Below, piece after piece: positions 24,942 through 35,624 of a DNA stretch of 64,000 nucleotides. Made by a program: the position numbers and the translations under genes. The notes under the pieces are model-generated. The model had not been told where the DNA came from and made no database searches. It saw only the letters and a program-made list of their open reading frames with translations. The stretch spans positions 2,294,001 to 2,358,000 of the forward strand of contig JAJOHG010000001.1 in the NCBI GenBank assembly GCA_021029095.1, given 5' to 3'. Source of the stretch: Phellopilus nigrolimitatus (Eukaryota > Basidiomycota > Agaricomycetes > Hymenochaetales > Hymenochaetaceae). Position 1 is the first letter of the stretch; each line of letters starts with the position of its first letter.

Positions 24942-27900
24942 ATGGCCCTAGTTCCTACCGATATCTCCTTTAATGATTTTGTCCGTGAGCGTAGCCTCAT
25001 CCCCGAAGATGACCAGGAGAACCAAGTTGAGGCGGGAGGAGTTGCAACTACGCTTTTCACGCCCTTGGGAGCTTCAGCGCAGTATTACAGCAAACCTAAG
25101 AACTGGGCCAGGTTTCTTCGAGATGAACCTACTTCCGGTTTAAGCGATCTTTCTCGAGTCAGCATCGTTCGCAGCCTTTTCCGCCTCACCAGTCGCTTCA
25201 ATGATGAGCTTATCACGAGTTTAAGCTCAACTGACCCCGCAAAGCGCACTCTTGCTAGATCCGCATTTCAATATTCCGAAGAAAGGGCCGGACGCACGGA
25301 TTTTTACCATGGACTCGTGCTATCCATGATTTTCGACAAGTTAAGCTGGTCACTCGGCCCTTCAGGACGATGGGACTCGGCAAGTCGACACTCGGCCTCT
25401 GCAAACGCCGGTTGTCGTTGAGTCTGAGATCCCGAAAGCAGCGGAGAGGGTATATGAGCTTTACCAACGGTGGCCAGAGACTATATCTGCCTTTGCAATG
25501 CACTGGATTCGCGTGAAGGATAGTGTGGAGATGCAGCGGACTGAATCTCCCAATGAATTGTCCACTGAGCCCACTTCGGAGGCTTCCTCATTGTACAAAA
25601 CTCCGAAGCAAAAGCTCCGCGGAGTCTTAGGGACACTAGTGGATGGAGTGCAGGAGACGGAGTCCATGATGCAGGTTGCATTGGTGGAAAACAACTTTTG
25701 CTTCGCAGCAATCGGATTGTTCGCATTATTCTTGGTAAGCCCTATCCTCATGCAATTTTGTTTTTCGTGAGTAACAAATGGTGTCCTCATGGGATGCAGC
25801 GTGATGAATATCTGAAGACACATGATAAAGGTGCACCACCGAGGTCGCTGGCCGACTTGTTGAGGTATATATTACATCCAAGTCTCCTCATTTCTCACCA
25901 ATCTTATTAGCCACCCAGTGAGGTTCACGATGATTTACCTGAGATCATTAAAAACCAACACGACTATGATCTTTTGCGGCCCTTGTACGCCTTGGGTGCG
26001 GTATCGCCCCTTTTATTACTCAGCCATCTCCAGATCACAATCCGCGGAAGCAACAGAGTGCCGCTGTACGGTCTCGCCCAGGTAATGCTCTCCGGTTTCA
26101 TGTGTTGCGGATTAGATTTTAACGTTCTGCCGTAGATGATTCGTCACCGTGCCCTGCTCCCTGACTGGAAACGAAGTGTAGTTGAGCGGAGACTGCTGAA
26201 CATTGTTCTCGATATGGCTGTTGAAGGTCGTAGTGTTTTTAAGCGCTTGGTTGGAAATGTTGTGGATGACTGGAGAGCATTGCACGTGTTGGATTCCGAG
26301 TATAGTTGCACAGCGACCGTCAAAATGCTGGACTGGCGTGCGGAATACCAGAGGAGAGTCGACGAGAACTCAACCGATGTGGTTATCATCAACCACATAG
26401 CATCATCGCTTGCGGCGATGGGAATGAAGAAGCGTATCAAAGCTATCAACCTTAACGACAAGAACCCAGGATGGTTTACAGAGGCTCTTAGGACTAGTGC
26501 CTCAAAGCCAAATTCTATGGCCTCCAGCAAACTTCCATGTGGCTCTACTGGCCAACTTGGCTCACCACACGGACAGAAGCGTCCAGTCCGCAGTGAATCG
26601 AGTTCACCAGAGACCGTTAAACGCCGACGAAAAGGCCCGAAGGATATGCAATCAGATCTCCCACCCATCCCTTGGGGTTCGGATACCGTGCAGGCGGACT
26701 TTCACTCATCTGATGACGATATGGGGCTTTCCATGGCGAAGGATGGAGAGAAAGGAAAAGCACTCAATAATGGAAAAGAGAGAGATGAGAAAGCCAAGCA
26801 GCAGTCAAGTGAGACAGAGGGACCATCGGAGGACATTGCTGGAAGTGACGAGGAGTCCGTCGCATTTGAAAATGCGAGGCGCAAAAAAGATTGGGTCACA
26901 CTAAATCCTCGTCCCTTGAATCCCGTATTCGAATTACCTCATTTATCCGATCAACTTTGCAAACAGGTGAGCTTTCTCTGCAGACTGGAAACTCAAATCC
27001 TGACCATTCTCGCAGCCATCTGGTTTAATTTTGTTACAGGCGCGGTGTCCTGTTCCTTACTGTAGTCCTCCGCCGCAAGTGCTTGTCAGTGCGACTCAAA
27101 CCTCAGCCCTGACAGCCCTTTCCAATGAAGAGTCCGACCGATATCACAATCCTGATGGGCAGGCGGCAGACCCACTCTCCGACGAACGGGGTAATTTCGT
27201 AAATGACTGGGTTTGGAAACCGTTCCTCTTACCAAAGTGGATTGCTCTTGTACGTCCTTGTCATATGTTGTCCGGTTTGACCGAGGATTCGCTGACAATG
27301 AAGTTAGGATGGGCGCTTAAGATTTATCGCTCAGCATGACAAAGTGAAAAAGCCAACTGGTCGTTCTGAAGTCAGGGAGGTCGTGACTATTTACCGACAA
27401 GATTTTGACAAGATGACAGAGGACGAAAAGCGACAGGTGTACCGGCGCTATCACATACATGTGAGCGGGCGGCCACATGAAGCACTTTACGGGATCAACG
27501 GATGGGGATCCCCGAACATCCAAGCTATAGTTGATTGCTCCATGTTACGCGAATGTCATGGTAAGTTTTGCGTGCTCTTCACTGGCAGTTTCACTCATCT
27601 CTCGACTACAGACAACACGATTTCAGATGCTGGAAAAGGCAGACGCTCCGCATCTCTCGCGCAGGTCACGAAAAAGCGCGAAGTAATGCTAAGTCACCGT
27701 GAAAAATGGACAGTCTATCAAGCTGACCAGGCTCAGAGACTTGACTCATTAAGTCTACCCGCTGATCACCCGCTCAAATTAAAAGATAAAAGCAGCCCTC
27801 GAAAGTACGCGCCACGAGTTCCTAAAGGCAATACTGCGCCCTTCTGGTGCCTCAACTTTGTCGATATCCCACTCATTCGTTCCATGCCGACCGTGTAAGT

Positions 27901-28984
27901 CAATGCTCAGAAAGTGGACCATTGTGCACTCATAAATATCGATAGACTGTTTGATGATCTTTCACGATTTATTCTAAATGACCAGAAGGACTATACGTGG
28001 CAAACGAGACTTGGGACAAAGGCAACTTTGGCTTCGCAATGGCTTTCGGCTGCCCTTCAGTCGTCCACGTCCGACTGGCATTCCGATGCCGGTGCATTGG
28101 ACACCTTCGTTCACGTCGCTGCCGGCCGTCAGTACTGGGTAATTTGTGAAGCGGCAGATGTGGAGGTTACAAAGCAGGGCTGGCAGTGTGAGAAAGCGGG
28201 GTTTGACTCTGTGATACTGGAAGAGGGGGATGACTTGTGCGTTTTTTTTTTCACATTTGACACCACCCTAATCTATCGGTATGCTTATAATGAAGATACA
28301 TGCATGGAGACACACCGCACTTGGTTACTACTTTGGATGACTCCATCTGCTTAGGAGGTCACTACTTCTGTGTTATGCACTTCAGGAACGTCGCGTATGG
28401 TATGGTACATGAGCATTTTTATGGAGATAAGATCACCAACACGGAGCACACCCGTGTACCCCTGCTCCTCATGAAGGGCTTATGTGCCTTTTTGGAAGAA
28501 TACTGTCGTAAGAAAAAGGATAAGCTCGGATGTGAGTGTTCAATGTTCTGCAGGAGGGATCTGTCAGACTGAAGAAAGTTACCTAGACCGTATGCCCGCT
28601 CCGGAAGACCTGTGCTGGCTCATCGCTGTCGTCATGCACTTGGATAGGTTGGCTCCTTTACTCCCAAAGGGTGTAACTGAGCAGTTATGGCAGGCAACAC
28701 CGCAATTCAATGCGGACTTCAAATATGCCAAGGAAAAGGCCAAGGCATTTGCGGAGAAGCTAAATAAGGCTAAGCACGATGATATGATGCAGGGTGTGTG
28801 CAGACGTTTCCAGGAGTTGGTGCATCCTTTCAACTGCGTGACCAAGGAGAGGGTGGTTAAAACACGCTGCTTCTGTACGCATGGTGGACACGCTGAACTT
28901 TCTCCTGTGGACGAGCAGACACAGGAACCTGAGGCGACGAAAAAAGCCAAGAAGGTACAGGAGGAGGAAGAGGACGGTTGGTGA
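24942..28984 (+). CDS. JmjC-like (cupin-fold) domain protein, putative Fe(II)/2-oxoglutarate oxygenase
   Basis: A multi-exon gene. After a helical N-terminus and a basic, disordered segment ([20 protein letters not shown], 26580 on), the C-terminal half has the JmjC-type iron site: [20 protein letters not shown] gives the H-x-D pair (His codon 28079-28081). After an intron, [19 protein letters not shown] gives the distal histidine (28318-28320) and the strand that follows it. This pattern resembles the JmjC-like proteins that are amplified in mushroom genomes, whose substrates are unknown. An intron at 25317-25365 (49 nt, phase 0) repairs an apparent early stop. The tail is acidic/lysine-rich, ending EEEEDGW and TGA at 28982. 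Histone demethylase activity is not established. The start at 24942 is preferred, with 24783 in frame. Confidence 0.7.
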
Positions 28985-29055
28985 AGGGGAGGACAATGAT
29001 GAGAAGCACAAGGTCATGAATGAGGAGGTCGGGGATGGGGTACAGTGATCTTATT

Positions 29056-29117
29056 GCATACAGCTTTTTGGTTTGTACGGCTTTTGGTTTTGTACAGCTT
29101 TTTGGTTTTGTTTTGTC
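29056..29117. repeat. short tandem repeat, about three units
   Basis: A short repeat of the form TACAGCTTTTTGGTTTTG recurs three times just downstream of the JmjC-like gene, with small differences. No function is seen. Confidence 0.6.
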
Positions 29118-29284
29118 AATCTTGACTGCATTCGCATCGGATAAGTTATGTGAGAGTGCAGGATGAGCAACAATGCGAACATGCACACGAGCGTGGGCGG
29201 TGGTGCGCACCCCATCTGCGCGCATCGCCACTCCGCAACGCAGGCCTCTGCCGACCAGCACGAGGACGAGCACATCGAAATCGG

Positions 29285-29600
29285 GGACGACCGGCTCGGA
29301 CACGAACGTGGACGCCATCGAGTATTTCGTCGCGCCGTCCGTGAACATGTCGCCCGACGCGCACTTTACGCCGAAGATAGCGCAGATCTCGCCCGGCCCG
29401 ATCGACACAATGTCCTCCATCTCGTTTCTGTGCATGCGCACGAGCCGCGGCACCTTGACCATCTTGCCCATGCCCGTGTAGAAGTTGTGCTGCGCCTCCT
29501 TCAGGCTGCCCTGGTACATGCGGATGTACGTCAGCTGCCCGAAGCGGCTCTCCTCGAGCTTGAACGCGAGCGCGAAGAGCGCGAAGAGCGCGAAGAGCGG
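29285..29600 (-). pseudogene. fragment of mitochondrial elongation factor G (domain II)
   Basis: On the minus strand about 95 residues match mitochondrial EF-G (Mef1/GFM1) domain [55 protein letters not shown] and [16 protein letters not shown]. The homology stops abruptly on both sides, after SEPVV downstream and just before the [14 protein letters not shown] segment upstream. No G domain, domain IV or stop-bounded whole gene is present. The sequence runs without introns, so a retrocopied or transposed piece is possible. The normal gene presumably lies elsewhere. The longer ORF enclosing this fragment (28857-29708) is probably not a real protein. Confidence 0.7.
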
Positions 29601-29602
29601 CG
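29571..29602. repeat. 9-bp repeat GCGCGAAGA inside the EF-G fragment
   Basis: Three tandem GCGCGAAGA units read as a Phe-Ala-Leu repeat on the minus strand, inserted where normal EF-G has a single Ala-Leu-Ala-Phe. It looks like slippage in an unconstrained copy. Confidence 0.75.
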
Positions 29603-31160
29603 CCTCCGCCGCGCCACGTCCTCGGCTGCCTCTGAGCAGCTCGAGAACAGTGGCGACGTCGTTCTTACTTTCTCCTTCTGGACTTGTGGACCTGATATTT
29701 TGTGCCATAGTAGAATCAGGCGGACTCGTTCGTCGACCGCGCGTCGGGGGACGCTGTAAGAGATGATGATTCAGGAGGTGCGTCCCACATATCTAAACGC
29801 GCTCTGAATGGATTTAACTCATGCCGCTTCCGCCCCAACAGGATATGCAAGCAGCGCGTCGTCGCCGCCACAAGCCCCTTGCTTTGCGTCTTTCTCCCTC
29901 GGCTGCTGGGTTCGAATCCGACACTCAACTTCGTCATCCTGGCCGCGAAAACGTGGACCAGTCAGGCGACGAAGCGAACACGGCATGCATCGCAGCGAAG
30001 CTCGCGCTCGTCGCGTTCTCCGTGCACAGCAGCGGCCTCGACTAGGCGTTCATCCGCAAGGATTGGTACGAGGACGCCTTATTGCCAAGGAGTTGGACAA
30101 GCAACGTATTCTTGATTCCGGAATACCAAGTACAGTCTTCTGCCATGCACCAGGACATATCTCGCGAGATCCGCACTAAAATTATGAGCCTCACGAGGGA
30201 GGTCATCTCATGGCAGTCCGATGCTCTTCGGAGCTAAGACGTGTGTAAAGCTACCAGCATTCTTGTTGTGTGCTTCTTGCGTGGGGCGTGTTGTTGACTC
30301 GCTCAGGTAGTGACTCATCAACCCCCATGAGCCTTTCTGCGTGCATCGCGTGGCCGCTTTCGAGGAATTGTTGCGCCTTGCAGACATGATGAAGGGGGAC
30401 CTCGCATCTGTTACATTAACCGTCGTGAGCGACGAGATTTAGGAATTAGCAGACGAGGTCTCGCGAGCCGCGCAAGAAAAGGGACAGAAGGTCGTTCTTG
30501 CCATATATGGTGCACAGGGCGTGAGTGAGCGCTGGGAGACATGGCTGGAGGGCGAGACAGACGGGTTTGCCGCCTCGTGCAGGCACTCGGTTGAGTCGGT
30601 TCGGACGTCGCGGTGTCTTGTCCACTTCCCAATCCGAGCCAGTCTTCTTCGTCCTCGACTGCCGGACCTGGATCTGGGATTGATGTTCTTACCAATGCCA
30701 ACGTGCTTTCGCCCCAGTTCCTATTCTCAACGAACTATGTACTGCTCCTGCGGAATCATCTGCAAGCACTTGTCATTGCCGCCGTTCTGCAAACGCTCGT
30801 CCCGCTCCACCTTCATTCGAGTGCAGCAAATGCAAATCTTGTCTCCAGGCTCGAGCACCCGTGCTTCCAGCCTCACCTAAAACGTGTGAACTACCTGCAG
30901 GTATTGAAAAAGTGCAAATCCGGACCCGCGAGAAACGTTTCCCACGGTTCACCCGTGCACATGAGGCCCGTGAATCTGCAGTCCGGGTCGGGTCACAGGT
31001 TTCCACGGGTTCCAGGGACTTCTACTTCAGTTCAGTATTTTCAGTGTTGGTTTTCAAACTTTGCAGTTTCAACCTTTTGACTAAACTGTAAAGCAAATAG
31101 AAATTCGGCATCTTTGCTCGTGCATATTTTCTGCTTGTGTTATGTAATAATTGTGAAGCA
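29603..31160. other. degenerate region with no recognisable intact gene
   Basis: Several overlapping ORFs of 70-150 codons are present on both strands with no shared domain. One plus-strand reading (about 29,970-30,190) gives a plausible peptide (AAKLALVAFSVHSSGLD, then AFIRKDWYEDALLPRSW after a stop), suggesting a decayed coding sequence of unknown family. I cannot support a functional gene here. Confidence 0.45.
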
Positions 31161-31167
31161 GGTACCA

Positions 31168-31954
31168 TGATCTCAATGCCTATAAAAAGCGTGCGGAAAG
31201 ATCAAGCATGATGTATGACCCAAATTCCCTAATCCACTCATTTCTCCTCCTCTTTCTTTCTTCCTCTTTCTTTCCTAACTCTTTCCTCCTCCTTTCCTTA
31301 CCATAGTCTCATGTTATCAAAGCGTGGGAAAATGCCCACCAAGTCATTCCAGACCCCATTGACTACATGATCACAATTGCCTATTCAGCTCATTTCTCCT
31401 CCTCTTTCTTTCCTCCTCTTTTTCCGAACTCTTTCCTCTCATACCACATTTTCAATGCTTATCAAAAGCGTGGGAAATGTCTCTGTCTTCATTTCAATTG
31501 GGACTGGGTAAACAGTCAACTAGTCGGCTGCTTTCCCAGTCTTTATTGCATAACCACATTTGCCTATTCTCTCATCCTCTTTTTTCCTTACTCTTTCCTC
31601 CTTTCTCATACCACGTTCTCAACACTATCAAAAGCGTGGGAAAAGATTGACTGAGATCATTGATTGCATGACCTGAATTCCCTATTCAGCTCATTTCTCC
31701 TCCTCTTTCTTTCCTCCTCCTCCCTCCTTCTCTTTCTCATACCACGTTCTCAATGCATATCAAAAGCGTGGGAAAATGTCTCTGTCTTCATTTCAATCAA
31801 GACTGGGTAAACACTCGACTAGTCGACTGCTTTCCCAGTCTTGATTGCATGACCACATTTGCCTATTCTCTCCTCCTCTTTTTTCCTTACTCTTTCCTCC
31901 CTCCTTCTCTTTCTCATACCACGTTCTCAATGCATATCAAAAGTGTGGGAAAAT
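31168..31954. repeat. pyrimidine-rich tandem repeat array, six units of about 130-180 bp
   Basis: Each unit contains a C/T-rich block (CATTTCTCCTCCTCTTTCTT and variants) followed by a core reading TCTCAATGCATATCAAAAGC then GTGGGAAAATG. The core recurs near 31,178, 31,319, 31,465, 31,628, 31,759 and 31,938. Two units (near 31,480 and 31,775) also share a block TGTCTCTGTCTTCATTTCAA followed by a TCGACTAGTCG-like palindrome. The last core runs straight into the tRNA-like array. ORFs in this stretch are artefacts of low complexity. Confidence 0.85.
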
Positions 31955-32028
31955 GCCGGCCTAGCTCAATCGGATAGCAGCGTCAGACTCTTAATCTGAA
32001 GGTTGCGGGTTCGACCCCCGCGGTTGGT
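31955..32028 (+). tRNA. tRNA-Lys(CUU), possibly functional; first unit of a tandem tRNA-like array
   Basis: A cloverleaf can be drawn by hand. The acceptor stem GCCGGCC pairs with GGTTGGT (three G-U pairs). The D-stem has three pairs. The anticodon stem TCAGA/TCTGA is perfect around the loop CTCTTAA (anticodon CUU), and the T-stem GCGGG/CCCGC encloses TTCGACC. Box A (TAGCTCAATCGG) and box B (GGTTCGACCCC) are good polymerase III promoters. The D-stem has one mismatch and the D-loop is long, so it may be inactive. A TTTTT run follows at 32037. Confidence 0.65.
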
Positions 32029-32035
32029 TTCATTG

Positions 32036-32108
32036 CTTTTTGCCTAGCTCAATCGGATAGTCAGAGTGCCGGAATCCGAAGGCTGCGAGTTCGACCCTCG
32101 CGGTTGGT
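32036..32108 (+). pseudogene. tRNA-Lys-like unit 2 (degenerate)
   Basis: Box A and the T-arm (GCGAGTTCGACCCTCGC) are kept, and GGTTGGTTT follows as in unit 1. The acceptor 5' half has become TTTTGCC and does not pair well, and the anticodon arm is replaced by a stretch containing CGGAATCCG, which cannot form a lysine anticodon loop. Confidence 0.7.
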
Positions 32109-32116
32109 TTCATTGC

Positions 32117-32202
32117 GTTTTGCCTAGCTCAATCGGATTAGAGCGTGAGACTCTTACATAAGCAGGTATCTCAAGGTTGCGGGTTCGACCCCCGCGGTTG
32201 GT
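32117..32202 (+). pseudogene. tRNA-Lys-like unit 3 with an 11-nt intron-like insertion
   Basis: The D-stem GCTC/GAGC and anticodon stem TGAGA/TCTCA are perfect. The loop CTCTTA is interrupted after the base 3' of the CUU anticodon by about 11 nt (CATAAGCAGGT), the place where nuclear tRNA introns sit. The T-arm is perfect. The acceptor 5' half (TTTTGCC) pairs poorly with GGTTGGT, so it is scored as a probable pseudogene, although it could be a real intron-containing gene with a weak acceptor. Confidence 0.6.
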
Positions 32203-32210
32203 TTCAATGC

Positions 32211-32280
32211 TTTTTGCCTAGCTCAATCGGATAGTCAGACTGGTGGAATCCGAAGGCTGCGAGTTCGACCCTCGCGGCGG
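32211..32280 (+). pseudogene. tRNA-Lys-like unit 4 (degenerate)
   Basis: Nearly identical to unit 2 in box A, the region GGAATCCGAAGGCTGCGAG and the T-arm, but ending CGGCGG instead of GGTTGGT. It is the last unit of the array. Confidence 0.65.
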
Positions 32281-32976
32281 ACTAGTGATTCTTTTGCTCC
32301 AGTTCCGTTTTTTCCCCTCGCCGGCCCCTCATCCAAATGTCTCTTGATTTCGCTTCATCTTCGTCACAGTATGTTGAGTCTTTGTTCCTCAAAATTTGTT
32401 CTCACCAGGACTGACCGTCTGGTAGCGTCCAGTGGAGCACTCCATGCATATTGGGAGACGGGATGCACTGTATTATATGCTGGTATAGTACACTAAATTG
32501 ATTTTTAGAAAATTTCACGAATGAATCTGATTATGCAACAACGTATGTCGGAATTCTTCTCGTTCTGTTCATTGCCACTAAGCTTGCATTCCTGTAGAAT
32601 CACTTTACAATTACGGGAAATTTACAAGGAAGTGACTATATCTGTTCAATAGGGATCCGTATGTAAGTGCTAGAAATACATCCCAGAACGCAGACCTTCG
32701 GAACAAAAATACACTGTAAATGAATAGAAGAACAATATGTGTGTCATTTTAAAAGAGAAACCCGGTGATAAATGATGATGATTATGTGGTTAAGGATTGT
32801 GAGTAAGTTACACGGAATGAGATGGCGTTAGAAAACAAAAAGTGAGCAGAAGAGCGAGGGTCCAAAAAGCTACGTCGACAAAGTAGAGAGCAGGAAAACA
32901 AACATAAAAGAGGCATAAATACCGTTATTAATTGTTACTAGCACTCGACTTAAAGCTCAGAAAACCCGCGGCAGAT
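32281..32976. other. intergenic region
   Basis: About 700 bp of AT-rich sequence between the tRNA-like array and the 3' end of the P450 gene. No ORF, repeat or RNA gene is recognisable. Confidence 0.45.
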
Positions 32977-35071
32977 TCACGCGGTGTACTTAGAAACCTT
33001 GAGCGGCAGTGCAGGACCCATCCTGTACTTTCCGGCAACGTACGGACGCGTAATGATCGCGTTATACTTCTTGATTTCAGCATCGGGCGCGAACGCAAAA
33101 TACGGAAGGAGGGCGGCGAGGAAAATCTTCATCTCGAGTAGCGAGAAGCGCCAGCCGATGCACGCATGCGGACCGAAGGTGAAGGACATGAGGTTCGCGA
33201 GACCAGGATGGTGGGATGCATTCGCAGGGAGGGAGGTCCAACGTTCGGGCCTAAGAACCGAGCGTAGAAATAAGATTACATGAATGAATATTGACAATGA
33301 ATGAAAGAAAAGCAAAACGGACTTGAAAAATAAGGCATCCTCTCCCCAGATGTCTTTGCTGTAGTTCAGTCCCTCGATAGGGATGTGCACGTAGCTGCCT
33401 TTGCGGATGTGCACCTCGCTTACGCGTTCGTTCGTGCGCAAAACAAGCGGCTCGCTCAGCGGGATGACATCGTCGCGCATCGCAACGCGGATCGTGCCGT
33501 GCACAGGCGGTGCAAGGCGCAAGGTCTCGCGAACGACCGCATCGAGAAACGGGAGCGCGTCGAGCACGGCGATCGGGTCCGTTTCCAATTGGTAACTCGG
33601 ATTTACAGACGCGCCACATGGAAGGGTGGCGAGCTCGTCGCGCAAACGCGTCTGGATTTCCGGAAAGTGCGCGAGATAGTAAAGGGACCACGCAATGGAG
33701 ATAGCTGTAGTATCAGTGCCAGCAAAAAGGAACGTGGAAAGTTGGTCTAGCAGGTCGGAGTCAGAGAGCCGTTGGGCAGGGTTTTCCGAGAGATTGGCCT
33801 TGACTAAGTAATAAACACAAATCTGTCATCAGACGTCCCGGGGATACAAAAATGAAAAAAGGCTCACTTAGCAACGAAAGGATGTCTTTATCCCAAATCT
33901 CCTTCGTGCTCCCAACTTCTGCCAAGATCGCTTGCTTCTTGCTCCTAACGAGCTCTTCACCCTTTCGCCTGATCGTCTTTAACGACGCATTCACTTCCCG
34001 GATGCCGTCATCTGGCCAGAGCTTCTCGATGATCGGGAAGAACAGCGCCGCGATGCGCTTGAACCCGGGCCCCTTGTCCGCCGCGCAGAACATCGTACTA
34101 TACGCGAGATAAACCTCTTCGGACTCGTCCTCAAGCGCATGGAAGGCATAGTCAAAGCCTGCGAGACCGATAATGTCAAATGTCGCGCGCGTTATCCAAT
34201 GGGCGACGTCAATCGTTACTTCGTCATCGGGACCTTCGTTCTCGACTGATTTCTCAGAGTCAGGATTGCTCTCCAAGGGCGTTTGTTTGGTGACCGAGGT
34301 TATAATGGACTCCCACCTGTCTTTGAGTTCTTCTGCCTGCAAAACCCATGTAAATATAGTGTCTTATAGTCATGCGAAGGGGTCGTATTATCTTACCTTT
34401 TGGAACATGACAGGCGCGAGGTTTTTCACAGTCTGTGAAGTGAATGCTGGAGCCATAATTCTGCGCTGTATTCGGTGCGCCTCGCCTTCCTTCGCGAACA
34501 CACCTGTGTGGACGGTGGAAAAAACGCCATTCAGAGGCTGTACGTGTTGAGCAGCGGCTGCGTACCTTGTCCGAGAAGACGGGACAGGAGTCTTCTTGTC
34601 TGCCATGGCTTTTCATATACGGGCGAATTCAGGACATGCGAAACTGCACGCAGATCAAGAGACATGAGGCGGTAGTCATACTGTTTGTGAAGGTCGAGTG
34701 AGACTTAGTCCGACCATACTGAGATTCCGAAACGTACAGCACCAAACCCATGATAGCGGAACGTCTTTCCAAACTGACCGACCCAGTCCTCATGCGTGTG
34801 TAGAGAGCGATCAGGACTATAGAATCGGTAAGCATGAGTCCTGAATGTCCATTTAAACCACAAAAGCGCACTCCATGACTTCACGAAAATGATTCTGCAT
34901 CTTGTGCGCGTCCGGGCCAGGAAGGAGTCTCAAGGGATCGAATGGTGGCTTGATGAAGAGTAAGTTGAGAAGCCACCAAAGCCCTCTCAATGCTTGCACG
35001 AGAATGAGCACACCAAAAGCCTTCCCACCGAATGCGAGTGCCTTTAAAATCGAAGCTAGCGCAATTTCCAT
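32977..35071 (-). CDS. cytochrome P450 monooxygenase
   Basis: A complete P450 is readable on the minus strand. It has an N-terminal membrane anchor (SILKALAFGGKAFGVLILVQ), a proline-rich hinge (RLLPGPDAHKMQNHF) and a C-helix region (HRIQRRIMAPAFT). The I-helix oxygen-binding motif is AGTDTTA (about 33,710-33,730). The K-helix ExxR appears as ETLRL, the PERW motif as RPERW, and the heme loop as FGPHACIG with the cysteine ligand. It lacks a reductase domain, so it is a class II microsomal enzyme needing a separate CPR. Such fungal P450s oxidise lipids, aromatics or secondary metabolites; the substrate is unknown, and only this one P450 is present. The start is placed at MEIALAS (35071); an in-frame ATG at 35152 lies upstream. 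There are multiple introns, including ones near 33,250-33,340, 33,800-33,870 and 34,340-34,400. Confidence 0.9.
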
Positions 35072-35624
35072 CCTGGTGATAAATGGTAGATTGCAACGCT
35101 GGAAGTAGCTCAAAGGGTGAGGAGGAATTGAGATACTGGAGAGAACTGTCAAGGGCTGTGGAGGGGAGTGCGAGAGGAGAAAAGCAGGCCCAGTTATTGT
35201 CCATGAGATTATAAAGTAGTAGAGAAGAGAGAGCCTGAGAGTACCACCGTTGCCTGTCCTTTCAAGAATATTCGTTTGTTCCCCTTATGGCAAAAACGCG
35301 TCCAATCAAAGTTCAGTGAGGACCACCTCCCTATCGCTTCGTTCGAAACACAACGGTGTTTATACTCTAAAGTCTCCTGAAGTTGGACTCAGAAGGAGAT
35401 GTCACAATGACGGCTGAAATTATCGGCAGCTGAAATAAAGCAAATGAAGAACGCAGAGTGAGGTGCCAGCGTATAGAACTCAAAAGTTCGGGAGGAATCT
35501 TAACATATTCTTCGGACTGCTTGAAACGCGTTGTGACAGACAGCACGTCACTCATTGTGTGTATGTAGTCACTTCCCGTTTAGGTGTAGTGAGCGACTCG
35601 CGGACGTGCCACGACAACCAAATA

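Noticed and set aside
2807..28984. A SET methyltransferase and JmjC-like pair as a functional chromatin cluster
   Set aside because: They are separated by about 15 kb and several unrelated housekeeping genes, so shared location alone does not support a system.
28857..29708. A 283-codon minus-strand ORF as a complete gene
   Set aside because: Only the middle 95 residues resemble mitochondrial EF-G; the rest is low-complexity and overlaps the 3' end of the JmjC-like gene, so a single functional protein is unlikely.
31367..31977. ORFs in the pyrimidine-rich array as genes
   Set aside because: They repeat with the array units and translate to serine/phenylalanine-rich low complexity, so they are by-products of the repeat.
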